Assembly: GCF_009017415.1 (NCBI RefSeq)
Contig: NC_092407.1
Coordinates: forward strand, 2,542,001-2,606,000
Direction of reading: 5' to 3'
Source: Aspergillus flavus
Taxonomy: Eukaryota; Ascomycota; Eurotiomycetes; Eurotiales; Aspergillaceae
Length of the DNA stretch: 64,000 nucleotides
Shown one piece after another: positions 9,899 through 21,574 of the stretch. The position numbers and the translations under genes were made by a program. The notes beneath the pieces were generated by a model. The model saw only the letters and a list, made by a program, of their open reading frames with translations, did not search any database and was not told the origin of the DNA. Every line of letters starts with the position of its first letter. The stretch's first letter is position 1.

Positions 9899-12710
9899 TT
9901 AAGAAAACTTCACTCCCTTGCTTGGATCCCAGGTCCCCTGTGCTCCGAATCGAATCCCCATCTCGGGTGACCACACACCGGGAGCCATTGAGGGTCTTGT
10001 GTTGGCTCGTGTTGGTTGGGGTGCTGTTAGTGGCTCATCCCTTGGTGGTTGGTGCTGGACTGGTTGAGGTTGAGGTGGAAGCTGATTCGGTGGCTGAACT
10101 GGCTGGGCAGGCTGGACAGGCTGAGCGGGTTGGGTGGGTTGTTGGCTATACTGGCGTAGATGTGGTTGAGAGAGATTGAGCGAGGCCATCGCCGCAACGC
10201 TGGTGATGTCCCTACTGAAGTCAGCGCCTTGAAATCAGTTACTGGGCTTTCGAACTACTCACCCTTCTATTTGGCTTGCCTCCATCCTCCGCTGATGTAC
10301 AAATGCTTTGCAGTCATCCCGGAATCGACCGACGATCTTGGCCAAATCATTGTAGAATTTCCGTCCCACCTCGATGTTCGAGATGATTTCCTTGTATTTC
10401 AGATAACCATTTTCCAGCTCTTGCAAAGCCTTCTCCCGCTCCTTGGTTGAAGCATCGCCAGTGTGCGCCCGAGTAAATGCACGGTTAGCCTCCCGCACCT
10501 GCGCAGAAATCTGGTCTTGCTCGTGTTGCTCCTGGGTCACCATCTCCAGATCTGTATCGTACAGATGCAGCTGCTCCTCGAACAAATCTTCGAACTGGCT
10601 TGCCTGGATCGCCTGCATGGGGAACTCCCGCTCCAAGCGGGCGGCTTCCTTGAGAAGGGCTTTGCCTGAGAGTTGTTAGTGTTGGTCTTCGAACCCAGCC
10701 TTGTAACTTACTGATGTCATCCGTTCTGGCTTTGTCCTTCAAAGCCTGCGCTCGGCGTTTCCGTCGGTTCTCCAGCCGACTTACTTCGCTCAAGCAGCCC
10801 CGTAGCCGAATAGATTCCCGTTCGACCTCTGGCGGAATTGCCGCTCTCCGGCTGCTAGGGACGTACATCTCCAAATCCCGGTTAGTACCGGTCAAAACTC
10901 GGAAGACTGCCTCCGAGTCTCTCAGCTTCTGCTCTACCAGATTATCGCTACTCTGAGCGGAGGAAAAGTAGCCGTCTATCTCTCGAGCAGTAGTGTACAG
11001 CTTCGACGCTGCTGCTTCGGAGGGCTCTCTGGCCCACCTGTCAGTTCCGTATTTGCGGCGCGAAGAGTCATCCTCTGCCTTTTCTGCGGCGAGTAGTTCA
11101 ACACCCTCATTGTATGCAGCTTTGTCATTGGCCTTCACCCTGGCGGTATCCTCGAGTGATCTCCGCAACCGGTTCAACCCATCTTGCTGGCGCATTTCTT
11201 CCGCATGGGAGACCAACGTAGGCGGTAATCCAAGAGGCTTTTCCAGAGCCTGCAAGGAGCCCGGAAGATTCAGAGATGATAATAAACTATACCAGTTAGT
11301 ATCTTGCTCATCATAGCCTAGATTTTAATACTTACTCCCGTAATTTGTCCGTCATGGTCTCCAGCTCCCCGATAATTGTCTCGTTGACAAGCCGATCACG
11401 GCGGTCGGAGTAAATACTGGCAGCGATATGAACGGCATATGGCACCAGCTTTGAAAATAACGGCTGCCCTAAAGGTCCGTTGTCTCCCAACATGGAGATA
11501 GCATCAGTCACCTGAGATGGCGCCTTCGCTGCGACCATACATGCTCGATCGATGATCTTCAATTCTGACTTTGGAGGGACTGGATTGAGATAGATTACAT
11601 CGTTGTCTTTCTCGGCGCGCTTTAAGTCCTCCGTCACACGGTTTTTTAATCCTTGCAAGTCCCCTAGCACAGTGCGATTGATCCAACGTGATTCCTTCAA
11701 GGCCTCGTTGACACAAACCTCGCTGTCTCGAAGACGAGCCACCTCTTCACCATACTTTCTCTTCTCCAAACAGTCCAAGGACTGGCGATACTGCGCAGCG
11801 GCAGCAAAATGATGATGCTTGGCCGTCATATGGTGAATCCATTCAGGACTAATGGCATTCGATTGAACCGCATAGTCACCTCCTTCTGCGTAAAAATCGG
11901 AGACCTTGGCCGCCAGCCGAGCAATGGAAGCATCTTTCAGCCCATCCTTGACGGCCTTCTGCCAGAAGCACTCTTGTCCCTGCGCGAGAAGAAGCTGTTC
12001 CAGACTCTGTAGTGTCATATCATCCATATCCTCTGGGGGAGAGGCACGAAGATCAGGGAGGATATCCGCTCGGAGATGTGCTAAGACTCCAGCTGCCTGG
12101 CAGAGGTAGTTGCATGCCTGTTTGAGTCCATCTGGTGTTGTACGATTCACCGAGAAGGCTAATTGCGAGTATAGTGCTACCAGGTTAAAGAGGATATTGG
12201 CAAGTTCAAATCGAATATTGTTCTGCGAGACTTGTATTCGTTAGCAACAATGCTAGTGACCGAATTACTCTTAACATACTCGGTCTTGAGGTATTGAAAC
12301 CAAACGCAGGGTACCATGGAAACTCGACTCCAATCTGTAGACTCCCGCGTTAATAACGGCTTTGTGGTCAGTTCCCCCACCGCTATGCTACGGTTACTCA
12401 CATCGACCGGAAACTTTCCACCAAGCCATTTCAACTGCGCGGCATATGTTACCAACCGACTGATCCCACTAACATGTGGCTCCTGGACATGAATCGCTTC
12501 GTTACGCAGGCGATCTATGATCAATAGATCATCTGCGAACATATCTGGACGCTGGTCATACTTGGTCGAAATATACTGAGTGATCGCATCTGACAAGGAA
12601 ACGGTGTGAGAGCGTCGAAAGGGGATCTGAAGGATATTTCTGAACAATAAATTAGCCTAGACAATCAAGATGAAACAGCATATCCTTAGAGACAGCACAT
12701 ACGATGTCAT
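9899..12710 (-). CDS. palA: pH-response regulator PalA/RIM20 (BRO1-domain, ALIX-like)
   Basis: Seven exons: 12703-12710 (8 nt), 12402-12639, 12280-12334, 11336-12230, 10712-11286, 10263-10665 and 9899-10214. They give 829 aa, close to known Aspergillus PalA. The N-terminal BRO1 domain is evident (ILQIPFRRSHTVSLSDAI, RPDMFADDLL, FPWYPAFGFNTSRP, NNIRFELANILFNL, HHMTAKHHHFAAAAQY). It is followed by a coiled-coil V domain with LENRRKRRAQALKDKAR and FEDLFEEQL, and a Pro/Gln-rich tail of QPAQPVQP repeats. PalA binds YPXL/I motifs of the transcription factor PacC and the ESCRT-III subunit Vps32 at endosomal/plasma-membrane sites. This brings PacC to the PalB protease for ambient-pH activation. The start is set by the 8-nt exon, whose donor GTATGT rejoins frame as MTSNILQIP. 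I see no lesion. Confidence 0.95.
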
Positions 12711-13054
12711 GCTGGGCAACGGTCAAGAGCGCAATGAAGGAGGGATCGTCGCCGGGCAACTTTTGTTGATGTTGTTTGAAAACCCAACCCCACCGGACAA
12801 CGGATGACGTTGTGTGTTGGCCTGAGGCACCACATAACTTGATATTGTATTTCTATAGATTCACTCCGCACAATAATTTGTGGCTACACGACTTAGTCTA
12901 ATTAAATAACAGTCAAGTTATTCATTCTGTATTTGCGTGGAGCCTCAGGCTCATGCACATATGTACTCGATAAAATATAAATCATAAAAGCATACTCCGG
13001 CAGTCCCCAAGGCCAATGGCCATCTGCGCATCGGCTAATGTCCCAGAAATCGTA

Positions 13055-14379
13055 TCAATCCAATTGATTGATCTTCATCTTTATGTATTCGAAGATACTG
13101 AGCAAGATCATATTGTTTACCCCAGTACGGATGAGAATAATCGAAAGTCCTTTATACATACTGGACTTGGCAACCGCAGCCGACGCCTCCCCGACTTCGC
13201 TGGATTTTCCGAGCAACACGCTCTGGGCACGGGTCTTTCGAGTATCAAGTGGATAGGTCTATGACGGTTAGTAACCCGCAAAAAGGCATCATTGTTGCGG
13301 CACTTACACAAAACCACGGGACAGTGCTGCAAATCGCCCCGGCAATCATGGGGCCGCCGAACGGGGATTTGTCTGGGCCAAGCTCTTTCGATGCGACTTG
13401 CTTTACCGTTTCGTAGACACTAAAGTATAAGCCAGACCCTAGAGTATCACGCAGAGCGTGCAGATGAAAGCCGGTGTACAGGCCACGGATTCCGTAACGT
13501 TGGACGATCTGCCGAATGGCCTCGATGGTGCCGAGACGGGGCTTGTTACGCAATGAGGGGTCATTGACCGCGTCTGGCGAGGCCTGGGCACGGTTTGACA
13601 CCAAGACCGAGGTCTGAACGACATTCTTAGCAAGCTCAAAGGGGCCTTTACTCAAGTCAGTGGCTGAAGCTCAGGTAAACAGATGCAATTATTCAGTCGT
13701 ACATGCAAGCGGGGAAGTGATGAGCCCAGCAATTAGTCCAGCAGTGGTGAACGTCACAAAGGTAGAGACGGTAGGCGTGCTGCCCGGTTGATTGTACATA
13801 ACCAGAGGAGACTCGCCAGTCATTCTCTCGAAGAAATCTGAGATACGATGTTTGGCAGCGTTATATGTAGAGAAGTTTACAACCCGAACAGCTGTAACAC
13901 TCGCTAAAGGTGGCAGAGCCCCTGAATGCAGACACGTCAATTGTCGACCATTGCTCATTCCAAGTTCTGCGATGACTTACCGGCAACGTAGCCACGGGGT
14001 CCTTCAGTCCGCCACAAGTAGCGGACACACTGAAACACATTTTTAAAGTTGTGGCTAGTGAAGTCAGCACAGGTTTTCCTATTGGGTTTGTTAAGCACTT
14101 ACGTCTGCATGCGAGTTTTCACATTTTCGAGAGGAGTCTAGGGGCAGCCAATTAGCTTATTTTCTATTCAAACATCCGCTCTAGCCTGAGGCGTACCACA
14201 GCAAGAGTCGCGCAGATCGTAGAAGTCGCCGAGGCCACCTGGGTCTTGTAGTTCTTGAGAAATTTGTTACGAGTTGCTTCATCCATAATCCAGGTACTAC
14301 CAGCCGGCATCATGGCAGGTGAAGGTTGTGAGGGGGACGGAGAAAAGGGCGCATGTTCAGAGTGTTCGTCAAGAGTCAT
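13055..14379 (-). CDS. Mitochondrial carrier (SLC25) family protein
   Basis: Six exons (14197-14379, 14103-14137, 13981-14054, 13703-13921, 13308-13645, 13055-13258) give 350 aa. The three carrier repeats each show the Px[D/E]xx[K/R] signature: PLENVKTR after helix 1, PFELAK after helix 3 and YPLDTRKTRAQ after helix 5. The even-helix regions RGLYTGFHLHALRD and GLSIILIRTGVNNM also fit. Such proteins exchange small metabolites across the inner mitochondrial membrane; the substrate cannot be assigned from what I can see. The chosen ATG gives a hydrophilic Pro/Ser-rich N-terminus (EHAPFSPSPSQPSP). The frame stays open for 66 bases upstream to a TTG, so an extra 5' exon is possible. It is in tandem with palA, 344 bp apart. 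Confidence 0.85.
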
Positions 14380-17180
14380 CCCTGGAGGTATCCCATTTGG
14401 GGCGAAATGGGAGAGGCCCTGCTTGATTGTAGCTCGTATGTTCAATTCGGTTCAATGTTGTGAAGCAGGCTGGGGAACCCTATGGAACGCAAAGCGGTCT
14501 CTCAACGTGCGAGCAGACCGTTCGGCGTCCCACAATTGTCCATGAAGCAGGGGCCTAGACCACCCTTTGTTTCCGAGATTCGATCTGTAGAGAGAGGGTG
14601 CGGATACTTCGCGGGGAGGGGGATCGATATCGTTTGTTATATCAGTGAAGGAGAGACGATAGCGGAGGCCAGTAGTAGGGCCGTAGCGACAATGTCGGCG
14701 TCTTTCGTGTCTGCGCACCCGACACGGCTACAGTCGGGGTCGAATGGTTTTCTGGACCTGGTGTAGAATACACCAAGGTGCCTTTTCTATCACGTTCAAA
14801 AAAAAAAAAAGAAAAGAAAAAAAGAAAAGAAAAGAAAAATAGCAGGAAAAACAGTGCGATTCAGGAGCTACCTATATAGCAGAACCATAATGTCAGCTTC
14901 ATCGAGCACACTAGGCCTTTTCATTTTTTTTTTCTCTGTTCTTTCTTTCTTTTTCTTCGTCTTGGGACCATTGTGCGAAAAGGAAATGTAAAATCAGAGG
15001 AAAACCAAGCTTACCTCCAGGGACGAGACCTCCAACTTTTGTGGGTGTGGAAGAAACCCAATACAGTGAACACACTCGAATGGGATGAATCGAAGAGGGA
15101 GTCGAGTTGAGGGAATCACCAGCTGCCCATGATCGTAGTCGGTAGGCACGGACTGTAACTCAGTACAGCTGGTGGTAATTTAGGTAAGTTCCAGCTTCTA
15201 AATTACAATTGCAGTGGAAATTCCAGCAGGTATGTGGGTGAGGGCAGTAAATGGTGGACCTTCTTTCTCCCCTTTCAACTGGTCGGTTCGCTCGAACTGG
15301 TTTAGATTATCTGTCCAGTGACGTCGTCGTGAGGCATCCAGTACGACCTCCACCATACACACACTTAAACCCACCCTACTTTCCTTAGAGGTCGATCCTC
15401 CCATTGCTAGACTCCAGTTAGGGAGGTACTGCTTTAGTACTCAATGAGCGTATGGTAATATTTAAATGTTTACTTTCTCTCTTTCTCGCTCCAATTCCCA
15501 CCCTCTTCCACGATAATACAGCTAAGTCCCGAGTTCTCAACAATCATTTATCGGAGTTCAAGGTACTGCCCCCCTTTATGGTAGGAACTGACCAGTGCCA
15601 GTGGCAAGGGCGTGAAGGCGTATCGGACCAAACCAGTCCGGGCGGTGGTAACACCCGCTCCGTCTACCCCGCCCAACCAACGGGCCCTCTGATTGATTGA
15701 GGAATGAAGAGGATGGGTGGACTACTCCGGATTTGGTCTAGGTGAGTGCCAGGGACAAATCATTTAGAATATGACCTAGTCTAGATACTGCCTGAGTTAT
15801 TGACGGAGTATATAATCCTTTGTTGAATGATAGGTAGACGGCAGCCATCCCTCCCTCCCCCTAGTCATGGAGTAAACCTTCATCCATTACCTATTCTTTT
15901 AATCGTGCGTATCTGGAAAAAGCCCCTCGTGATGATGGAGTCAAAAATGAATCCTCGTCCGTGTCCATGACGAATACCACTCGATTCATGAAAACATCAG
16001 TTGAGCCAAATTGCCTCATAAAGCAACTGACAATTATCGTTTCAATATCTTCCACCGTCAGGAAACTATGGATCGACGGAGTGTATCGTTGGCCGTACCA
16101 CGGTTATGTAATGGCCCCGACCATCCTAGTCGAAGAATGGTGTCGTAATAGTAGGTCACTAAGAGCTATGTAGGTAGTCTAAATAATCTGACTCGCAATC
16201 AGAGGCGCAAACAGCTGCCCCAACTTTGGTCCTCTTCGGTACATCACCCATGTTTACTGGCCAGAATGTCAGGGCATCATCAACTTGACAAGTGAGCTTT
16301 GATCCGGTTTATCAACTAAATTCTATCCCAAGCCACGTAGAATAGTTGATATGCCATGTGATTGGGGACTTTTGGGTGGGAATCGGCTTCGAAGCTCAAT
16401 CAACTTATACTCGACTGTCTTAAGGTCTGCTGAGTACAGAGGAACTAGATCTAGTTCTTGTTCCACCCCCATTAAACTAGAACAAGTTTCTTGTTCATTT
16501 CATGAATGCATTGTGTATAACAAGGCATGAACCTGGTTATATCCCGCGGTACAGAACCCGATATATACTCATTACCCTCTAGGCTAGGTACGGCAGCATA
16601 CCCAACACCACAACTGGGCCCAACAAGTTATTGATCACCTCGGACTCAATCATATACCTTTTTTTTATGTTTCCACCCCCCTTTTATCAAATCTAGTAGA
16701 CATTGTCCCTCGATTGATCTGATCGTATAACCCTCGGAACCTCACAGTCGACCTAGGTACAACGCAATCATGTGAGATGGACCAAAAAACAAAAAGAGGC
16801 TTGACCATGACTACCCTTGATCTAGACGGCGAGATGATCAGCAAAAAGCAATAGCTGTGGTTTTCTATGCATCGTACAGTAGAAAGACATGAGATATGAA
16901 GAGTTGTGCAGGACGTACACAAAGGAACAAAGAATATCCTCGGGACCTCGGTCGGCGGCTCCCCGCAAAAAAGTACCGTGTGGCTTTCTCCGCAGTAAAT
17001 CATTCTGCAGAGATTCATATGCTTGCTCCTGGACCGATCGTTATATATACTTTAAACCAGAACAATAGTTTCATAGTTCTCCATTTCTAGACAACCTACA
17101 CTACTTCACAGACTTTACCTTCCTCCCTTTCTTCTTCCTCCCTTATCGATTAGAATATCTGATAACCACCTATCGTCACA
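14380..17180. other. Long intergenic region, no gene seen
   Basis: A 2.8 kb spacer between the divergent mitochondrial carrier and SCP2-thiolase genes. It holds a purine-rich AAAAG stretch (about 14798-14839), a T/C-rich block (about 14923-14960), and short unconserved frames. One of these (15198-15404, minus) begins MGGSTSKES, but has no family resemblance. The right end is the thiolase promoter, with CCTCGG elements and a TATATATA near 17041. Confidence 0.5.
16638..16951 (+). promoter_or_regulatory. Three CCTCGG fatty-acid-response motifs
   Basis: CCTCGG occurs at 16638-16643, 16938-16943 and 16946-16951. The last two are separated by two bases and lie about 230-240 bp upstream of the thiolase ATG. 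CCTCGG is the recognised core site of the fungal fatty-acid regulators FarA/FarB (Ctf1 type), found upstream of beta-oxidation and peroxisomal genes. The tandem pair next to a thiolase gene makes a regulatory role plausible. Binding itself is inferred. Confidence 0.55.
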
Positions 17181-18616
17181 ATGGGCAAAAAAGCAGCATC
17201 TCCCGCCTATGTCCTAGGTGTGGGAATGACCAAGTTCATCAAACCCCGGGGCAAGGTTGACTATCATGAGCTTGGTTTTGAGGCTGGTGTCAAGGCCATG
17301 CTGGACGCCCACATCAATTACGACGATGTTGAGCAAGGGATTGCGTGCTACGTCTATGGTGACAGCACCTGCGGCCAGCGTGTGTTTTATCAGTTCGGTC
17401 TGACACAGATTCCCATTTACAATGTGAACAACAACTGTTCAACGGGCTCCACTGGCTTGGCGATGGCTCGTACGATGGTTTCTCACGGAGCCGCCGACTG
17501 TGTTCTCGTTGTCGGCTTCGAGAAGATGAGTCCTGGAAGCCTTCAGTCGGTTTTCAATGACCGAGAAAACCCCACAGGCTTGTTTGGAATGATGATGGCC
17601 GAGACCAGGGGAATCACGAACGCCCCAGGAGCAGCTCAAATGTTTGGCAACGCTGGTCGGGAGTACATGGAAAAGTACGCTCTCCGCGGCCCATCTGTCT
17701 GTTTCTACAGAGTCTAACTGACATGGTGTGTAGGTATGGAGCGAAGAACGAAGACTTCGCCGAGATAGGCCGTATCAACCATGAGCATTCCAAGCGCAAC
17801 CCATACTCGCAGTTTCAGACCGAATACACCCTTGAGCAGGTTCTCAAGGCGCCCATGATTCACGAGCCACTCACCAAGCTTCAGTGCTGCCCGACATCGG
17901 ATGGTGCTGCTGCCGCTGTTATCGTTTCCCAAGAATTCCTGGATGCTCGGCCGCATCTCAAGGACCAGGCGATCTTGATTGCAGGCCAGCAACTGGCCAC
18001 CGACAATAGCACCCTATACAACCGAAGCTCAATTGACTTGATGGGTTTCGGAATGGCCCGTAATGCTTGCCGAGCGGCTGCTAAGGAGGCCGGCGTGAAT
18101 GTAAAGGATATCAAGGTGTGCGAGTTGCACGACTGCTTTTCCGCCAATGAGATGATAACGATCGACGCACTGGAGCTGTGCGAGCCCGGTAAGGCGCACG
18201 AGATGGTTCGTCGGGGCGACATTACTTATGGGGGGAAGATGGTTATCAATCCATCGGGAGGCCTCATTTCAAAGGGCCATCCACTGGGCGCGACGGGCAT
18301 CGCGCAGTGCGCGGAACTGGTGTGGCACCTGCGTGGCTGGGCAAACAACCGGTTGATTGATGGAACGGATGCCGCCCTGCAACACAACCTGGGTCTGGGA
18401 GGTGCGGTCGTAGTGACTGTCTACAAGCGAGCGGATGGCAAAGTTGCGACGCTCGTGCCGTCGGACGCTGTTGGAAAGATCAACGGTCTTGGCTACAACC
18501 CAGCTGTTGAAGCCAAGGGCTTCACAGCTGAACAGGCAAAGACGGTTTTGAGTAAGAACCACAGCAGTGAGTGGGCACTATCCGACACCCAGGACAGGGT
18601 TCTCGCTCGTTTCTAG
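17181..18616 (+). CDS. SCP2-type (sterol carrier protein X) thiolase, probably peroxisomal
   Basis: Two exons, 17181-17674 and 17734-18616, give 458 aa. The donor GTACGC splits a Lys codon and joins YMEK to YGAKNEDFAEI. Thiolase landmarks are NNNCSTGSTGLAMA with the acyl-accepting Cys86, CELHDCFSANEM and NPSGGLISKGHPLGATG with catalytic His and Cys. The sequence aligns with the thiolase half of SCP-X (SCP2-thiolase), which cleaves 3-ketoacyl-CoA, including branched-chain substrates. There is no C-terminal SCP2 lipid-transfer domain; the last 70 residues are a fungal extension. The protein ends in Ala-Arg-Phe, a divergent PTS1-like tripeptide, which fits a peroxisomal location but is not the canonical SKL. 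Three CCTCGG elements upstream suggest fatty-acid induction. Confidence 0.9.
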
Positions 18617-20171
18617 AGCAAGGTCAGTGTGGAGTGCAAAAGACGATGGTAGCCTTGTCACGGCTCTGCTACTGCCTTTGCACTACCATCTTGGCTTTGT
18701 ACATTGTTTATACATAGAATGACGAACTACGGAGTAATAAGTTATTCAAGGAACCGGAATATCGTACAGCCGTACTACTGCTAGTTGTTAGTTGTAGATT
18801 ACATAACCCATCCCACAAGCTCCACCGAATAAATTTCCGCGTTTGTTTCCCACCGGCTTTTCCTTTCTTCAACATATTTCAGGTCTCCGACATACCCTTG
18901 TTGATGGAGGTTTTGGCCTTCAAAGCTCCCGTTCCGTCTGCAAATTTTAGACCGAGACCGAGAGCGATAAATCTGTGCTCGTTCTAATCCCATCACCTGC
19001 CAGCCGGTTTAACCGGTTCGACTCCGGGGTTGTTTGGGTTCGCTTTGAGCATACATCCCTTTCTGAGGGATTTTGATTGAGGACGCATGCCAGTCCTTTC
19101 GTATTTAGTTGAGCGATCAACCATCTCAGCCTTGAGAGAAGGGTGACTGCTTTTTTTTTTCTTATAGCCCAGGAGAGAAGATGATCTTTCCCTTGCTCAA
19201 CCGAAGCTGCTCACAGACTAACAAACAGGTCAATATACTCTCGTAAACTCGCACAGAAAAAGACAAAATTCAAACAAGGCATATTCGAAGTCTCGTCCGT
19301 CACTGCTCTATGATATTCGAGGTCAAAACCGTGCCGAAAACGACTCGTGGACTATGTCCACTTCTAAACGCTCCCTCGTGTTGCGTCCACCTATGTTTCA
19401 AATGGGGTGGTACGTGTCAAAGTAGGGAGATACATTCCGAATTGTGTCACTCTGTAGTTTTCTGGAATGTGCGTTGCGTAGTCAAGATTTTCAAAGTATG
19501 TCGCCTTGGGAATTTGTGGCGTGTTTGCAAAGCCAAGGCGCCGGGAAGGGCTTCCACGGTCTCCTGCGGATGGCTTATCGCGGCAGGCTTCGACACAAAG
19601 ACGGTAGAGCTTAATCGGATGATCCCAAGGAGTATGTCGATCAGACCAGTTAGTTATGTTGCCCAGCCAAGGGCGGGCTGCAATATCTGGAAAGATCTTC
19701 TTCTCATCCTAGGATGGGGAATGTGTCTGGCAAGATTATCCTACACTGGTTGAGGCACTCCTTCCAATCAAATGAGGGAATAACGACAGGAGTCCATACC
19801 GTGAATTCGACATACTGTTTACTCCCTTGCTTCCTTGCAGTTGCCATCGTACACAGTATGGTGCTTGAAGTTTGTCAGGAGAAGACCATACGCAAATCTC
19901 ATTGCGCGAGCCAGCACCTTACGAGCTCTGGGAAATACCTGGTTGCCACCCTTGGGTATGTGTGTATGTGTGTCCTCGTGTGTTTACCGTTTTGACAATC
20001 TGTCTCCCCTATAAATGATGGGTTTATTCTGCACGAGGTAGTGAACCGTTCCTTCTAGAGCACGTTCCCTCAGAAAGTTGTATGCAAATAGTTTGGCTAT
20101 CTCTATAGGCCTGTCCATTCCTTTCAATTGATATCTTTCTCGTTGCAATCTCAGCTCACACACCTGTCAAA
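18617..20171. other. Intergenic, no gene seen
   Basis: A 1.55 kb spacer between two same-strand genes. The longest frame (19310-19753, 147 codons) is Cys/Trp-rich, lacks family resemblance and is probably chance. A GGTTCGACTCC string near 19014 looks like a tRNA B box, but no tRNA can be folded around it. The bases just before 20172 form a pyrimidine-rich leader. Confidence 0.45.
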
Positions 20172-20786
20172 ATGGCTCGTACCACGCTCTCTTTCTATGC
20201 CGTTTGCTTCATCCTAGCCCTCACGGGCTCTGCTTTGCCTGCCAAGCGCGCCGACCCTTCCTCGTCTGCCAGTGCGGTTGCCCCCAGCGGCATGACGAAT
20301 TTTGCCTACGATGCTGTGAAGGTGAGCTATACGCTGAATACGCCTGCTGGGCCGGTGATTGATAGGACTCAGTCCGCCACCCACATGGCGCAGGACATCA
20401 ACAAAGAATTCTATGACGATGATGAGACTGCGAAGCCCACGCCCATCGATATTCCCCCTGTTCATCCCACGCCTTCCAGCAGTGGGCCAGCAACAAAGTC
20501 TCTAAAGGACGTTTACAAAGAGCAAGCTGCACAGAAAGTGCATGATCTCGAGGAGCCCTCACCCTCGCCTACGCCGAAAACCGACACCAAGGCTGAGGAG
20601 CCTCAAACGGAGCCTTCAACGGAAGAGCGACAGCAAAGCGAGCCTGCTCCTACTCCTACTCGCACGGAGCAGCAGCCCGCCAGCAGCTCCTCCGTAGCTC
20701 CAGCCGCTTCTAGCTCTCCTGTTGAGAAACCCGACCCTATCGGTGATCTCCCCATTATCGGCAGTCTCCTGAAGGGAGTGCTGTAA
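20172..20786 (+). CDS. Small secreted Pro/Ser/Thr-rich protein
   Basis: A single-exon frame of 204 aa. Residues 1-22 form a signal peptide (hydrophobic FYAVCFILALTGSA) followed by LPAKR, a likely Kex2-type dibasic site at Lys25-Arg26. A short ordered region follows (NFAYDAVKVSYTLNTPAGPV, about 43-62). The rest is low-complexity, rich in Pro, Glu, Ser and Thr, with repeated PSPTP/PTPT motifs suited to O-mannosylation. The last nine residues, IGSLLKGVL, form a short amphipathic or hydrophobic end. No GPI signal is obvious, because there is no long hydrophobic tail. I do not recognise the family. A cell-surface or secreted role is inferred only from composition. Confidence 0.75.
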   Translation: MARTTLSFYAVCFILALTGSALPAKRADPSSSASAVAPSGMTNFAYDAVKVSYTLNTPAGPVIDRTQSATHMAQDINKEFYDDDETAKPTPIDIPPVHPTPSSSGPATKSLKDVYKEQAAQKVHDLEEPSPSPTPKTDTKAEEPQTEPSTEERQQSEPAPTPTRTEQQPASSSSVAPAASSSPVEKPDPIGDLPIIGSLLKGVL

Positions 20787-21574
20787 ATTTTGTACCGGGA
20801 GGACTATATTGAGTCACGGGTTGTTGGGGCAAGTTAGAAGTCATGTTTCTGAACATCTTATCTATACATCTTAATCAAATTATTAGCCATCGTTTTCCAT
20901 TTGACTAATTGGACTTTGCTTGGTGCATAGAGGCGCCTTGAGACCCCGTGTGAAGAAAAGCTGACCAATCTAATATGTGCTCCAGTCCCTATTGGAGCAA
21001 ATGATTCGTGTAGCAAGATATTTGAGTAAGTTAATACACTGTGTGATCAATGTGTAGGTGCATTTCTTGTCTGCAAGAGGTTATCTTGAAATTCTGCTAT
21101 AACCCTCAGATGCCGAGTTAGGGCTTAGATGCGAGGAATCATCGCCTTGAACATCAGCTCACAGACGGTCGGCTAGGCATGAAGACTGGGTTCATGGTTC
21201 TAAAGTCTTGTGCATACGGCTGGCCTCCAGCATAAGTAAAGATTATCGTACATAGTTGCTGCCAATAGCTGCCTAAACCGAGCAGACCACGTATATAGGA
21301 CCCTGGCATACACGTATGATCCATCACTTACACATCTGGGTATCCTCCAATAATGAATAATAGACCTCTAGTATTGCGAGTCCAGCGCGCGTTGATGACC
21401 CTGTCTATTCTTTAACCCGGTAGCTCACCCAGGAGTATTGCCAACTGACATACACAGACCGCGGCATCTAGAAGACCTGCCTGCGAGGATAACAGTTGGA
21501 TGTAGTAGCGTTTTATATCACCCTTGTATTGATAGTGAGGTAGTGATTGCCCATCACTTGCAGCGAGAGATGGG
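20787..21574. other. Intergenic, no gene seen
   Basis: About 0.8 kb of convergent 3' flank between the secreted-protein gene and the SMN gene. No repeat, RNA motif or coding signal was recognised. Confidence 0.5.

Noticed and set aside
15198..15404. Minus-strand frame starting MGGSTSKES, resembling an N-myristoylation signal
   Set aside because: Only the first residues look meaningful; the remainder is unconserved and no further exon was found.
18990..19050. GGTTCGACTCC string resembling a tRNA B box with a CCGG T-stem
   Set aside because: No matching acceptor stem, D-arm or anticodon arm can be placed upstream at tRNA spacing.
19310..19753. 147-codon plus-strand frame rich in Cys and Trp
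   Set aside because: No family resemblance, no signal peptide and no supporting exon; composition looks like random sequence.
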